From an uncultured Prevotellaceae bacterium (GTDB lineage Bacteria > Bacteroidota > Bacteroidia > Bacteroidales > Bacteroidaceae), in assembly GCA_947166345.1 (NCBI GenBank), contig CAMVDU010000003.1:1-64000 (forward strand): a stretch of 64,000 bases of DNA. The letters run 5' to 3'. Made by a program: the position numbers and the translations under genes. Shown piece by piece: positions 55,109 through 61,877 of this stretch (position 1 is its first letter; each line of letters begins with the position of its first letter). The notes beneath the pieces were generated by a model. The model was not told the DNA's origin. It did not search any database and saw only the letters and a program-made list of their open reading frames with translations.

Positions 55109-55597
55109 TTACTTATAATCTTTCAATTTCTCCTCCACCGTCTTCATGGCTTCCACCCAGTTGGTGTCGAGCGAGAAGCGGATGAAGGCGTCTTCCTTTT
55201 CCGTGTAGGCATAGACCGTTTCCTTGTCGGCGTCGTTGAACAACGGTGTGGCCAGCGACACCTCGATGAACAGCTTGATGAGCTTGGTTTGGTAGGCAGC
55301 TGGCTGGTCGCTGTTTTTCACAATCGTGCTCATATACAGATCTACATATTTGTACAGGGCCAGCGCCTCTGCATCGAGCACGTCGGCAGGTGCGTCGGGC
55401 ATCTTCTCGCGCATGGTCAGGGCCATATAGGTGAGGGCGTTCACCTTGAACTGGTTGATCTCCTTGACGATGTCAGACGCCGCAGGGTCGTTAACCCGCT
55501 CTTTGGCCATGTTCATCACCTCGGTATAAATCTCTTGTGCCTGCATGTTGCTGAATCCTGCAACGGCCAGCACCATCATCATGATTATTCTTTTCAT
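55109..55597 (-). CDS. Small exported helical protein, function unknown
   Basis: The 162-residue product has a signal peptide (MKRIIMMMVLAVAGFSNMQA) and an all-helical mature part with conserved-looking segments KVNALTYMALTMREKMPDAP, ALALYKYVDLYMS and KLIKLFIEVSLATPLFNDAD. Family not recognised. It is convergent to leuB and lies directly upstream of nothing on its strand except ruvC behind it; ruvC ends 31 bases before its start, so the two may share a transcript. Confidence 0.72.
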   Translation of the reverse strand: MKRIIMMMVLAVAGFSNMQAQEIYTEVMNMAKERVNDPAASDIVKEINQFKVNALTYMALTMREKMPDAPADVLDAEALALYKYVDLYMSTIVKNSDQPAAYQTKLIKLFIEVSLATPLFNDADKETVYAYTEKEDAFIRFSLDTNWVEAMKTVEEKLKDYK

Positions 55598-55601
55598 ATA
55601 T

Positions 55602-55643
55602 TACTCTTTACTCTATAACCAATAACCTTTAACCTTTAACCTT
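55602..55643. repeat. 7-bp tandem array over the ruvC 3' end
   Basis: TACTCTT, TACTCTA, TAACCAA, then TAACCTT three times. It encodes the last RuvC residues (KVKG), provides the stop codon, and fills the spacer to the next gene. Confidence 0.9.
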
Positions 55644-56189
55644 TTCCTTGTTTTTGACAGCAAAATCCTTCCAGCTGCGGTAGTGGGGAGCTCCTGAGTC
55701 GGGTTTGCCCATCTGCATAAAGTGACAGTAGGCCGCAGCCAGGGCGTCGGTGGCATCCATGAAGCGCCCCATCTCTTCCTTCTCAATCTTCAGCAGGCGT
55801 TGCAGCATGCCTGCCACCTGTTCCTTCGAGGCTCCGCCAGTGCCCGTCAGCGCCATCTTGATCTTCATGGGCGCATATTCGTGGATAGGCACACCATGAT
55901 GGATGGCAGCGGCGATGGCCACACCCTGAGCCCTTCCCAATTTCAGCATCGACTGCACGTTCTTGCCGAAGAACGGCGCTTCGATGGCCATCTCGTCGGG
56001 CAGGTAGGAATCGATGATGCCTGTGACGCGCTCGAAGATGTGTCCCAGCTTCAGGTAACCGTCACCAAACTTCCTCAGGTCGATGATGCCCATCGTCTCC
56101 ATCTGGGCCTTGCCGCCAACGATGCGCAGCACGCCGTAGCCCATGATATTTGTGCCCGGGTCTATGCCCAGAATGACTTTGTCTGCCAT
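55629..56189 (-). CDS. ruvC: Holliday junction resolvase RuvC
   Basis: The 186-residue endonuclease cuts Holliday junctions after RuvAB migration. Catalytic acidic residues are seen in [14 protein letters not shown] (Asp), [14 protein letters not shown] (Glu) and the C-terminal [12 protein letters not shown] (Asp pair). I start at 56189 ([13 protein letters not shown]) because the promoter -7 box overlaps the upstream ATG at 56210. The last residues are encoded by a tandem array, and the tail after LAAAYCH is longer than in E. coli RuvC. Confidence 0.95.
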   Translation of the reverse strand: MADKVILGIDPGTNIMGYGVLRIVGGKAQMETMGIIDLRKFGDGYLKLGHIFERVTGIIDSYLPDEMAIEAPFFGKNVQSMLKLGRAQGVAIAAAIHHGVPIHEYAPMKIKMALTGTGGASKEQVAGMLQRLLKIEKEEMGRFMDATDALAAAYCHFMQMGKPDSGAPHYRSWKDFAVKNKEKVKG

Positions 56190-56199
56190 AATTTCTTTG

Positions 56200-56233
56200 C
56201 AAAGGTACAAATAATTACCGAATAATTTGCAAA
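56200..56233 (-). promoter_or_regulatory. Promoter for ruvC
   Basis: Minus strand: TTTG (56233-56230), a 22-bp gap, then TACCTTTG (56207-56200). The TTTG is half of the palindrome TTTGCAAA at 56226-56233, which also serves the rho promoter. Confidence 0.65.
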
Positions 56234-56257
56234 TCCCAAATAAAATATTTACCTTTG
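56226..56257 (+). promoter_or_regulatory. Promoter for rho
   Basis: TTTG at 56226-56229, a 20-bp gap, TACCTTTG at 56250-56257. The message would have a leader of about 95 bases before the ATG at 56359; no riboswitch or hairpin was recognised in it. Confidence 0.7.
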
Positions 56258-56358
56258 CATCCGATTTCTGAACAACGTTTCCGTCCGCGAAGCGTTTCTT
56301 TCACAAATTACACATTCATCATCATCCTATTTTTGGATAAATCATACCTGTATTATAT

Positions 56359-58347
56359 ATGTACACGAAAGAACAGTTAGAAAAGATGGACATACCCCAG
56401 CTCATGACCATTGCCAGCGAACTGGGTGTTAAAGTGTCTCAGAACGACAAACTCGAGAACGTCATCTACGACATCCTCGACAAGGCCGCTGAGACAATGG
56501 CTGCCGGCGATTCTACGGCCAAGCGCAAGCGTACCCGCATCGCCAAGAAGGATACTGACCGCGTCTATTCGGTGAAGGGAAAGGACGGCGAGAACTTCGA
56601 CGTGAAGGGCCAGAAGAAGCCCGTTGAGGCTCCCTCGCTCTTTGCCGACCCCGTGGAGACGCCTGCTGAGCCTGCTGAAGAGAAACCCGTGGAGAAGACC
56701 ACCAAGCGTGGACGTCCCAAGAAGAGCGAAGCTGCTAAGGAAGAGAAGCCCGCTGCTGCTGAGGCTGCTGCAGAAACACCTGCTGAAGTTCCTGCTGAGG
56801 CCGCTCCCGCACCCAAGCGTCGTGGTCGCAAGTCGAAGGCAGAGCTGGCTGCTGAAGCCGCTGCTGCCGCAGAAAACAATACCGTTAATGAAGCTCCACA
56901 GGACATCGCCGTTCCTGAGGCCTTGGACAACGAGACCGCAGGCAACGAAGGTCCCGATGCCGAGATGCTCGAGCAGCTGCAGGAACACATGACCCAGCAC
57001 TATGCTGGCGAACAGCCTGTAGAAGGCGATTACGACGATGACGTGTGGGAAGGTGATCCAGGCGACGGCACCGACTTCATCACCGTGGTCGATCTGCCCA
57101 TCGAAGACCAAGCTGCCATTCCCACGCTCGACATCTTCGACCGTCCCGTGGTGCAGCATTCAGAGGCTGCCTTCCAGCCCGTTGCCACACAGGCTGCTGC
57201 CGACAAGCATGCAGACCGTTACGACTTTGCCGACCTCATCACGGCCAACGGCGTGCTCGAAGTGCTGCAGGACGGCTATGGCTTCCTGCGTTCCAGCGAC
57301 TACAACTACCTGTCGTCGCCCGACGATGTCTATGTCACTACCCAGCAGATCAAGAAATACGGTCTGAAGACAGGCGACGTGGTGGAGTGCACCGTGCGTC
57401 CTCCTCACGAGAACGAGAAGTATTTCGCCCTCTCTACGGTCAACCTCATCAACGGTCGTCAGCCCTCGGAAGTGCGCGACCGCGTGTCATTCGAACACCT
57501 CACGCCGCTGTTCCCTGAAGAGAAGTTCAACCTCTGTGGCGACCCTGCCACCACCAATCCCTCTACGCGCATCGTCGATCTATTTGCTCCCATTGGTAAA
57601 GGTCAGCGCGCCCTCATCGTGGCACAGCCCAAGACCGGTAAGACCATCCTCATGAAGGATATTGCCAACGCTATTGCTGCCAACCACCCCGAGGCCTACA
57701 TCATGATGCTGCTCATCGACGAGCGTCCCGAGGAGGTCACCGACATGAGCCGCACCGTCAATGCTGAGGTCATCGCCTCGACCTTCGACGAGCCTGCCGA
57801 CCGTCACGTGAAGATTGCCGGCATCGTGCTGGAGAAGGCCAAGCGCATGGTGGAATGCGGTCACGACGTGGTCATCTTCCTCGACTCCATCACCCGTCTG
57901 GCACGCGCCTACAACACCGTTAGCCCAGCCTCTGGTAAGGTGCTCACTGGTGGTGTCGATGCCAACGCTCTGCAGAAGCCCAAGCGCTTCTTCGGAGCTG
58001 CCCGTAACATCGAGGGTGGGGGATCGCTCACCATCATCGCCACAGCCCTCGTCGATACCGGTTCCAAGATGGACGAGGTCATCTTCGAGGAGTTCAAGGG
58101 CACTGGTAACTCTGAGATACAGCTCGACCGCATGCTCTCCAACAAGCGCATCTTCCCGTCGCTCAACCTCGTGCAGTCATCAACCCGTCGCGACGACCTG
58201 CTGCAGGATCAGACCACGCTCAACCGCATGTGGATTGTCCGCAAGTTCATCAGCGAGATGAACCCCATCGAGGCCATGAACACCCTGCGCGACCGTTTGG
58301 TGCAGAGCCGCAACAACGAGGAGTTCCTCATGTCGATGAACGGCTGA
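56359..58347 (+). CDS. rho: Transcription termination factor Rho with large disordered insertion
   Basis: The 662-residue hexameric RNA helicase ends untranslated transcription. Residues 1-45 are the Rho_N helical domain ([20 protein letters not shown]). Residues about 48-290 are a low-complexity insertion rich in Ala, Glu, Pro and Lys, including three GRPKKS/RGRKSK-type basic motifs. The RNA-binding cold-shock-like domain follows ([20 protein letters not shown]), then the RecA-type motor: Walker [23 protein letters not shown] and the secondary RNA site [21 protein letters not shown]. coli Rho is about 419 residues. Disordered insertions in Bacteroides Rho are reported to drive phase separation. 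Confidence 0.97.
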   Translation: MYTKEQLEKMDIPQLMTIASELGVKVSQNDKLENVIYDILDKAAETMAAGDSTAKRKRTRIAKKDTDRVYSVKGKDGENFDVKGQKKPVEAPSLFADPVETPAEPAEEKPVEKTTKRGRPKKSEAAKEEKPAAAEAAAETPAEVPAEAAPAPKRRGRKSKAELAAEAAAAAENNTVNEAPQDIAVPEALDNETAGNEGPDAEMLEQLQEHMTQHYAGEQPVEGDYDDDVWEGDPGDGTDFITVVDLPIEDQAAIPTLDIFDRPVVQHSEAAFQPVATQAAADKHADRYDFADLITANGVLEVLQDGYGFLRSSDYNYLSSPDDVYVTTQQIKKYGLKTGDVVECTVRPPHENEKYFALSTVNLINGRQPSEVRDRVSFEHLTPLFPEEKFNLCGDPATTNPSTRIVDLFAPIGKGQRALIVAQPKTGKTILMKDIANAIAANHPEAYIMMLLIDERPEEVTDMSRTVNAEVIASTFDEPADRHVKIAGIVLEKAKRMVECGHDVVIFLDSITRLARAYNTVSPASGKVLTGGVDANALQKPKRFFGAARNIEGGGSLTIIATALVDTGSKMDEVIFEEFKGTGNSEIQLDRMLSNKRIFPSLNLVQSSTRRDDLLQDQTTLNRMWIVRKFISEMNPIEAMNTLRDRLVQSRNNEEFLMSMNG

Positions 58348-58372
58348 GCAGAGCTTCGGATTATAAGATTTT

Positions 58373-58405
58373 GGGAGTCCCCGACGAACGGAGGCTCCCT
58401 TTTTT
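58373..58405 (+). terminator. Terminator after rho
   Basis: GGGAGTCCCCG pairs imperfectly with CGGAGGCTCCC, followed by a six-T run, 26 bases after the rho stop. Confidence 0.8.
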
Positions 58406-58432
58406 GTGGACACCTTCACGCACAAAATGAGA

Positions 58433-58616
58433 CATTGTGACGTGACTTTGTGACATAAGGTGTTCTCAGGTCTGCATGCGCCCAGATTCTGCTATAGAGT
58501 ATATAGTATTATTAATATTATTATAATTAAATTATATTATATTAACACATCGCTGCCTCTTTTCTGCCGTTCAGCAATTCGCGGAGGTGCTTATGTCACA
58601 AAGTCACGTCACAATG
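58433..58616. repeat. 184-bp element with perfect 27-bp terminal inverted repeats
   Basis: Left arm 58433-58459 is an exact inverted copy of right arm 58590-58616; each arm holds TTGTGAC twice. The 130-bp core contains an A/T-only tract at about 58503-58546. CACAAAATGAG (58421-58431) and CACAAAATGGG (58618-58628) flank it as near-perfect direct repeats, as in a miniature transposable element. No coding capacity. It occupies the middle of the 455-bp gene-free stretch 58348-58802. Confidence 0.8.
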
Positions 58617-58635
58617 ACACAAAATGGGTGTCCAG

Positions 58636-58800
58636 CACCGAGACGCTCTTTGCATAGCACCGAGACGCTCCTTGGTGACCAAGGGGTATGACGGTGGTGA
58701 CCACCGAGACGCTCCTTGCACACCGCCGAGACGCTCCTTGGTGAGGGCGTCAGTCGCTCGCAACGAGAATGTCACTCACTCGGAGTAAATGACGCAGTCG
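58636..58800. repeat. 22-bp periodic array before the nhaD stop
   Basis: CCGAGACGCTC at 58638, 58660, 58704 and 58726 (steps of 22, 44 and 22), then GTCA at 58749 and 58771 and GAGTAAATGACGCA at 58783-58796. The array ends two bases before the nhaD stop codon. Confidence 0.88.
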
Positions 58801-58802
58801 CT

Positions 58803-60134
58803 TTAGAAGAACAGGGCTCTTTCTACCCAGTAGCAGAGGATGCCGGAGAGGTAGCCCACGAAGACGATCCAGGTGATTTTCTTCATGTACCAGCCGAAGG
58901 TGATCTTCTCCAAGCCCATGACGACGACGCCTGCGGCAGAGCCGATGATGAGCATGGAACCGCCCACGCCGGCACAGTAGGCCAGCAGTTGCCAGAAGAT
59001 GCCATCGACGGCCATTGCACCTGCATCGGCCACGGGATACATGCCCATGCAGCCTGCCACGAGGGGCACGTTGTCGACGATGCTCGACAGGATGCCGATG
59101 ATGCCGTTGATGAGGTAGTAGTTGCCCGAGAAGGTGTCGTTGAGCCCTTGTCCCATGAGGGTGAGCACGCCTACTTCCTGCAGTACGGCGACGGCCATGA
59201 GGATGCCGAGGAAGAACATGATGGTGGAGAGGTCGATGCGCGAGAGGATGTCGCTGACGCGCTTGGCCATCGTGTCGTCCTCAGAGGTGTTGTGGTGGAA
59301 GATCTCGGTGACGGTCCACAGCACGCCCAGCACCAGCAGGATGCCCATGAACGGGGGCAGGTGTGTGATGGTCTTGAAGATGGGCACGAAGACGAGTCCG
59401 CCCACGCCCAGCCAGAAGATGATGTCGCGCTGTATCTTGGTGAACTGGCTGACCTCGGCTGCTGGCAGGTTCTGTGCTTTGTCGAACTTGCCGTTGAGTT
59501 GCAGGCTGAGGATGAAGGCTGGGATGACCATCGATACGAGCGAGGGAACGAAAATCTCGGTCAGCACGCCCTGTGTGGTGATGACGCCCTTGATCCACAG
59601 CATGATGGTGGTGACGTCGCCGATGGGCGAGAAGGCTCCTCCCGAGTTGGCCGAGATAATGACGAGGGCGGCATAGATGAGTCGGTCCTCACGGTTCTGT
59701 ACCAGCTTGCGCAGCACCATGATCATGACGATGGACGTGGTCAGGTTGTCGAGGATGGCCGACAGGAAGAAGGTCATGAAGGCCACGCGCCACAGCAGCT
59801 TGCGCTTGGAGCGCGTCTTCAGGGTGTCGCGCACAAAGTTGAAACCGCCGTTGGTATCTACAATCTCGACAATGGTCATAGCACCCATCAGGAAGAACAG
59901 TGTGCCGCCGGCATCGCCCAGATGGTGCTCGATGACTTCGGCAATGTGGTGCACCACGCTACTGCCTTCAATCATGGGGTAGTAGCTGCCTGGGTTGACC
60001 ATCAGCAGCGTCCAGCAGCCTACGCACATCAGCAGGGCAATGGCTGCCTTGTTCACTTTCGTCAGACTCTCAAGGGCTATGCACAGATAGCCTGTGACGA
60101 ATACCACAACAATACAGATCGTTAGTACGGACAT
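58803..60134 (-). CDS. nhaD: Na+/H+ antiporter NhaD (canonical)
   Basis: The 443-residue inner membrane protein has about 11-12 membrane segments and the intact NhaD motifs: LDNLTTSIVM, SGGAFSPIGDVTTIMLW and GILSSIVDNVPLVAG. It exports sodium in exchange for protons. This copy is the motif reference for the divergent paralogue at 11729-13102. It is downstream of the MFS transporter gene in the same direction with a 59-bp spacer that holds a 9-bp array. Confidence 0.92.
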   Translation of the reverse strand: MSVLTICIVVVFVTGYLCIALESLTKVNKAAIALLMCVGCWTLLMVNPGSYYPMIEGSSVVHHIAEVIEHHLGDAGGTLFFLMGAMTIVEIVDTNGGFNFVRDTLKTRSKRKLLWRVAFMTFFLSAILDNLTTSIVMIMVLRKLVQNREDRLIYAALVIISANSGGAFSPIGDVTTIMLWIKGVITTQGVLTEIFVPSLVSMVIPAFILSLQLNGKFDKAQNLPAAEVSQFTKIQRDIIFWLGVGGLVFVPIFKTITHLPPFMGILLVLGVLWTVTEIFHHNTSEDDTMAKRVSDILSRIDLSTIMFFLGILMAVAVLQEVGVLTLMGQGLNDTFSGNYYLINGIIGILSSIVDNVPLVAGCMGMYPVADAGAMAVDGIFWQLLAYCAGVGGSMLIIGSAAGVVVMGLEKITFGWYMKKITWIVFVGYLSGILCYWVERALFF

Positions 60135-60144
60135 GGCTCTTTTT

Positions 60145-60180
60145 TAGGAGTTAAAGAAGTTAAAGAAGTTAAAGAAGTTC
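60145..60180. repeat. 9-bp tandem array between the MFS and nhaD genes
   Basis: TAGGAGTTA, AAGAAGTTA twice, AAGAAGTTC, trailing into AAGAGTTCA up to the MFS stop codon at 60194. Confidence 0.88.
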
Positions 60181-60193
60181 AAGAGTTCAAGGG

Positions 60194-61813
60194 TTACTTG
60201 ATATTGGGCTCTTCGAGTCCGATGCCCTTCTTCTTGTCAACCACCTTGAGAATGAGACCGATGACGAGGGCTGCAACGCCCAGACCGGCAAACATCACCA
60301 GAGGCACGGTGTGGTCGAGCTGTGTGGCTGGGGTGCCGGCAGGATTGGTGGCATCGAGCATCTTACCATAGAGTAGGGGGAAGAGCCACAGACCGATGTT
60401 CTGAATCCAGAAGATGAGGGCATAGGCTGAACCGATGACCTTGGCATCGACCAGCTTGGGCACTGAGGGCCACAGCGAGGCGGGCACCAGCGAGAACGAT
60501 GCTCCCAGCACGAGGATGGTAGCATAGGCGATGACAACGCCGCCAACGGCGCTACCCTTGAAGAGGGGCAGGATGAAGGCGAAGGTGAGGTGACAGCCAA
60601 TCAACAGCAGCGAACCGAAGACGAGCATCGAGGCTGCCTTACCCTTGTAATCGACGTATTTGCCCAGGATGGGGGTGATGAGTACGGCCAGCAGGGGGAA
60701 TACGGCGAAGATGGCCTCGGCCGACTGGCGCATGTAGCCCATGTAGCAATAGACCACGAGGGCAGCTACCGACAGGCCCAGCAGACCAAAGCGCTTCTTC
60801 TGGTCCTTCATGAAGTTGCTGGCGAAGCCAGCTGCTGCCACCACCAGCATGATGACATACTGAACGATGGTGACGGAAGAGCCTGCCCAGAACGAGTCCT
60901 TGGCGGGTTCTACGAGCGTCAGGTTGCATTGCAGCACGTTGACGGCATACTTCTGGAAGGGGAAAATGGCACTATAGTAGAGCACGCAGAGCAGGGCTAC
61001 GAGCCAGAAGCCGCTGGAGGTGAGAATCTGTCCCAGGTCCTTGATGCGGAAGGGGTCGTCCTTCTCCTCGGCCTCGCCTGTCTGGGCGTCGAGCTTGCGG
61101 TCCATGAAGAAATAGGTGATGAACATAATGAGGGCGATGCAGAGCAACACCACACCAAAGGCCACAGAACGGCTCACGTCGATGCTGCCGCCCAGCTTGG
61201 CAAAGAAGGGCGAGAAGATCATACAGGTGGCTACGCCCAGACGGGCCAGCGCCATCTCAGAGCCCATAGCAAGGGCCATCTCGCGACCCTTGAACCACTT
61301 CACGATACCACGAGAGACGGTGATACCAGCCATTTCGCAGCCACAGCCGAAGATCATGAAGCCGCAGGCGGCCAGCTTAGCTGACGCGGGCATGCCCTGA
61401 TAGAAGGGACTGACGCCCAGCTCGTCGAAGCCAGGGATGTAGTTGAGGTTGTTGGTGAACCAGGTCTCAAGGCCGCTGCCTATAAAGCCGTCGCTGACGG
61501 CATACCACTTGACGATGGCACCAAACAGCATCACGGCTCCTGAGAGGATGGCTGTGAAGCGAACGCCCATCTTGTCGAGGATGATACCTGCGAAGATGAG
61601 GAAGAATACGAACACGTTGAGGAACACCTCAGAGCCTTGCATCGTGCCAAAGGCGGTAGAGTCCCAACCGCGGGTGTCCTGCATCAGGTCCTTGATGGGC
61701 GACAGGATGTCCATGAAAATGTAGCTGCAGAACATGCCGAGGGCAAGGAGCAGCAGAGCCGTCCAGCGCATGCCAGCGCTGTCGCGAAGTGTCTTTTGAA
61801 TTGCTTGAGTCAT
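60194..61813 (-). CDS. Major facilitator superfamily transporter
   Basis: The 539-residue protein has about 12 membrane segments. The loop 2-3 region (LIFAGIILDKMGVRFTAIL) resembles the MFS motif A (G-DK-GVR). The segment RGIVKWFKGREMALAMGSEMALARLG is typical of an MFS group that includes putative anion and oxalate/formate-like carriers. A long central loop (about residues 235-262) links the halves. Substrate not predictable. Lies between the S9 peptidase and nhaD genes on the same strand; uptake of peptidase products is a speculative link. Confidence 0.87.
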   Translation of the reverse strand: MTQAIQKTLRDSAGMRWTALLLLALGMFCSYIFMDILSPIKDLMQDTRGWDSTAFGTMQGSEVFLNVFVFFLIFAGIILDKMGVRFTAILSGAVMLFGAIVKWYAVSDGFIGSGLETWFTNNLNYIPGFDELGVSPFYQGMPASAKLAACGFMIFGCGCEMAGITVSRGIVKWFKGREMALAMGSEMALARLGVATCMIFSPFFAKLGGSIDVSRSVAFGVVLLCIALIMFITYFFMDRKLDAQTGEAEEKDDPFRIKDLGQILTSSGFWLVALLCVLYYSAIFPFQKYAVNVLQCNLTLVEPAKDSFWAGSSVTIVQYVIMLVVAAAGFASNFMKDQKKRFGLLGLSVAALVVYCYMGYMRQSAEAIFAVFPLLAVLITPILGKYVDYKGKAASMLVFGSLLLIGCHLTFAFILPLFKGSAVGGVVIAYATILVLGASFSLVPASLWPSVPKLVDAKVIGSAYALIFWIQNIGLWLFPLLYGKMLDATNPAGTPATQLDHTVPLVMFAGLGVAALVIGLILKVVDKKKGIGLEEPNIK

Positions 61814-61831
61814 TATTGTAATTTTTTATTT

Positions 61832-61876
61832 TGGGTCTAATGGGTCTTATAGGACTTATAGGGCCTATGGGTTGGG
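61832..61876. repeat. 9-bp tandem array between the S9 peptidase and MFS genes
   Basis: TGGGTCTAA, TGGGTCTTA, TAGGACTTA, TAGGGCCTA, TGGGTTGGG, ending one base before the peptidase stop codon. TGGGTCTTA is shared with the array in uvrA at 8723-8731. Confidence 0.88.
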
Positions 61877-61877
61877 C

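Noticed and set aside
58716..60125. 469-codon plus-strand open frame, His/Asp/Glu rich
   Set aside because: Antisense to canonical nhaD, begins inside the 22-bp array, and its composition is an artefact of the reversed hydrophobic codons.
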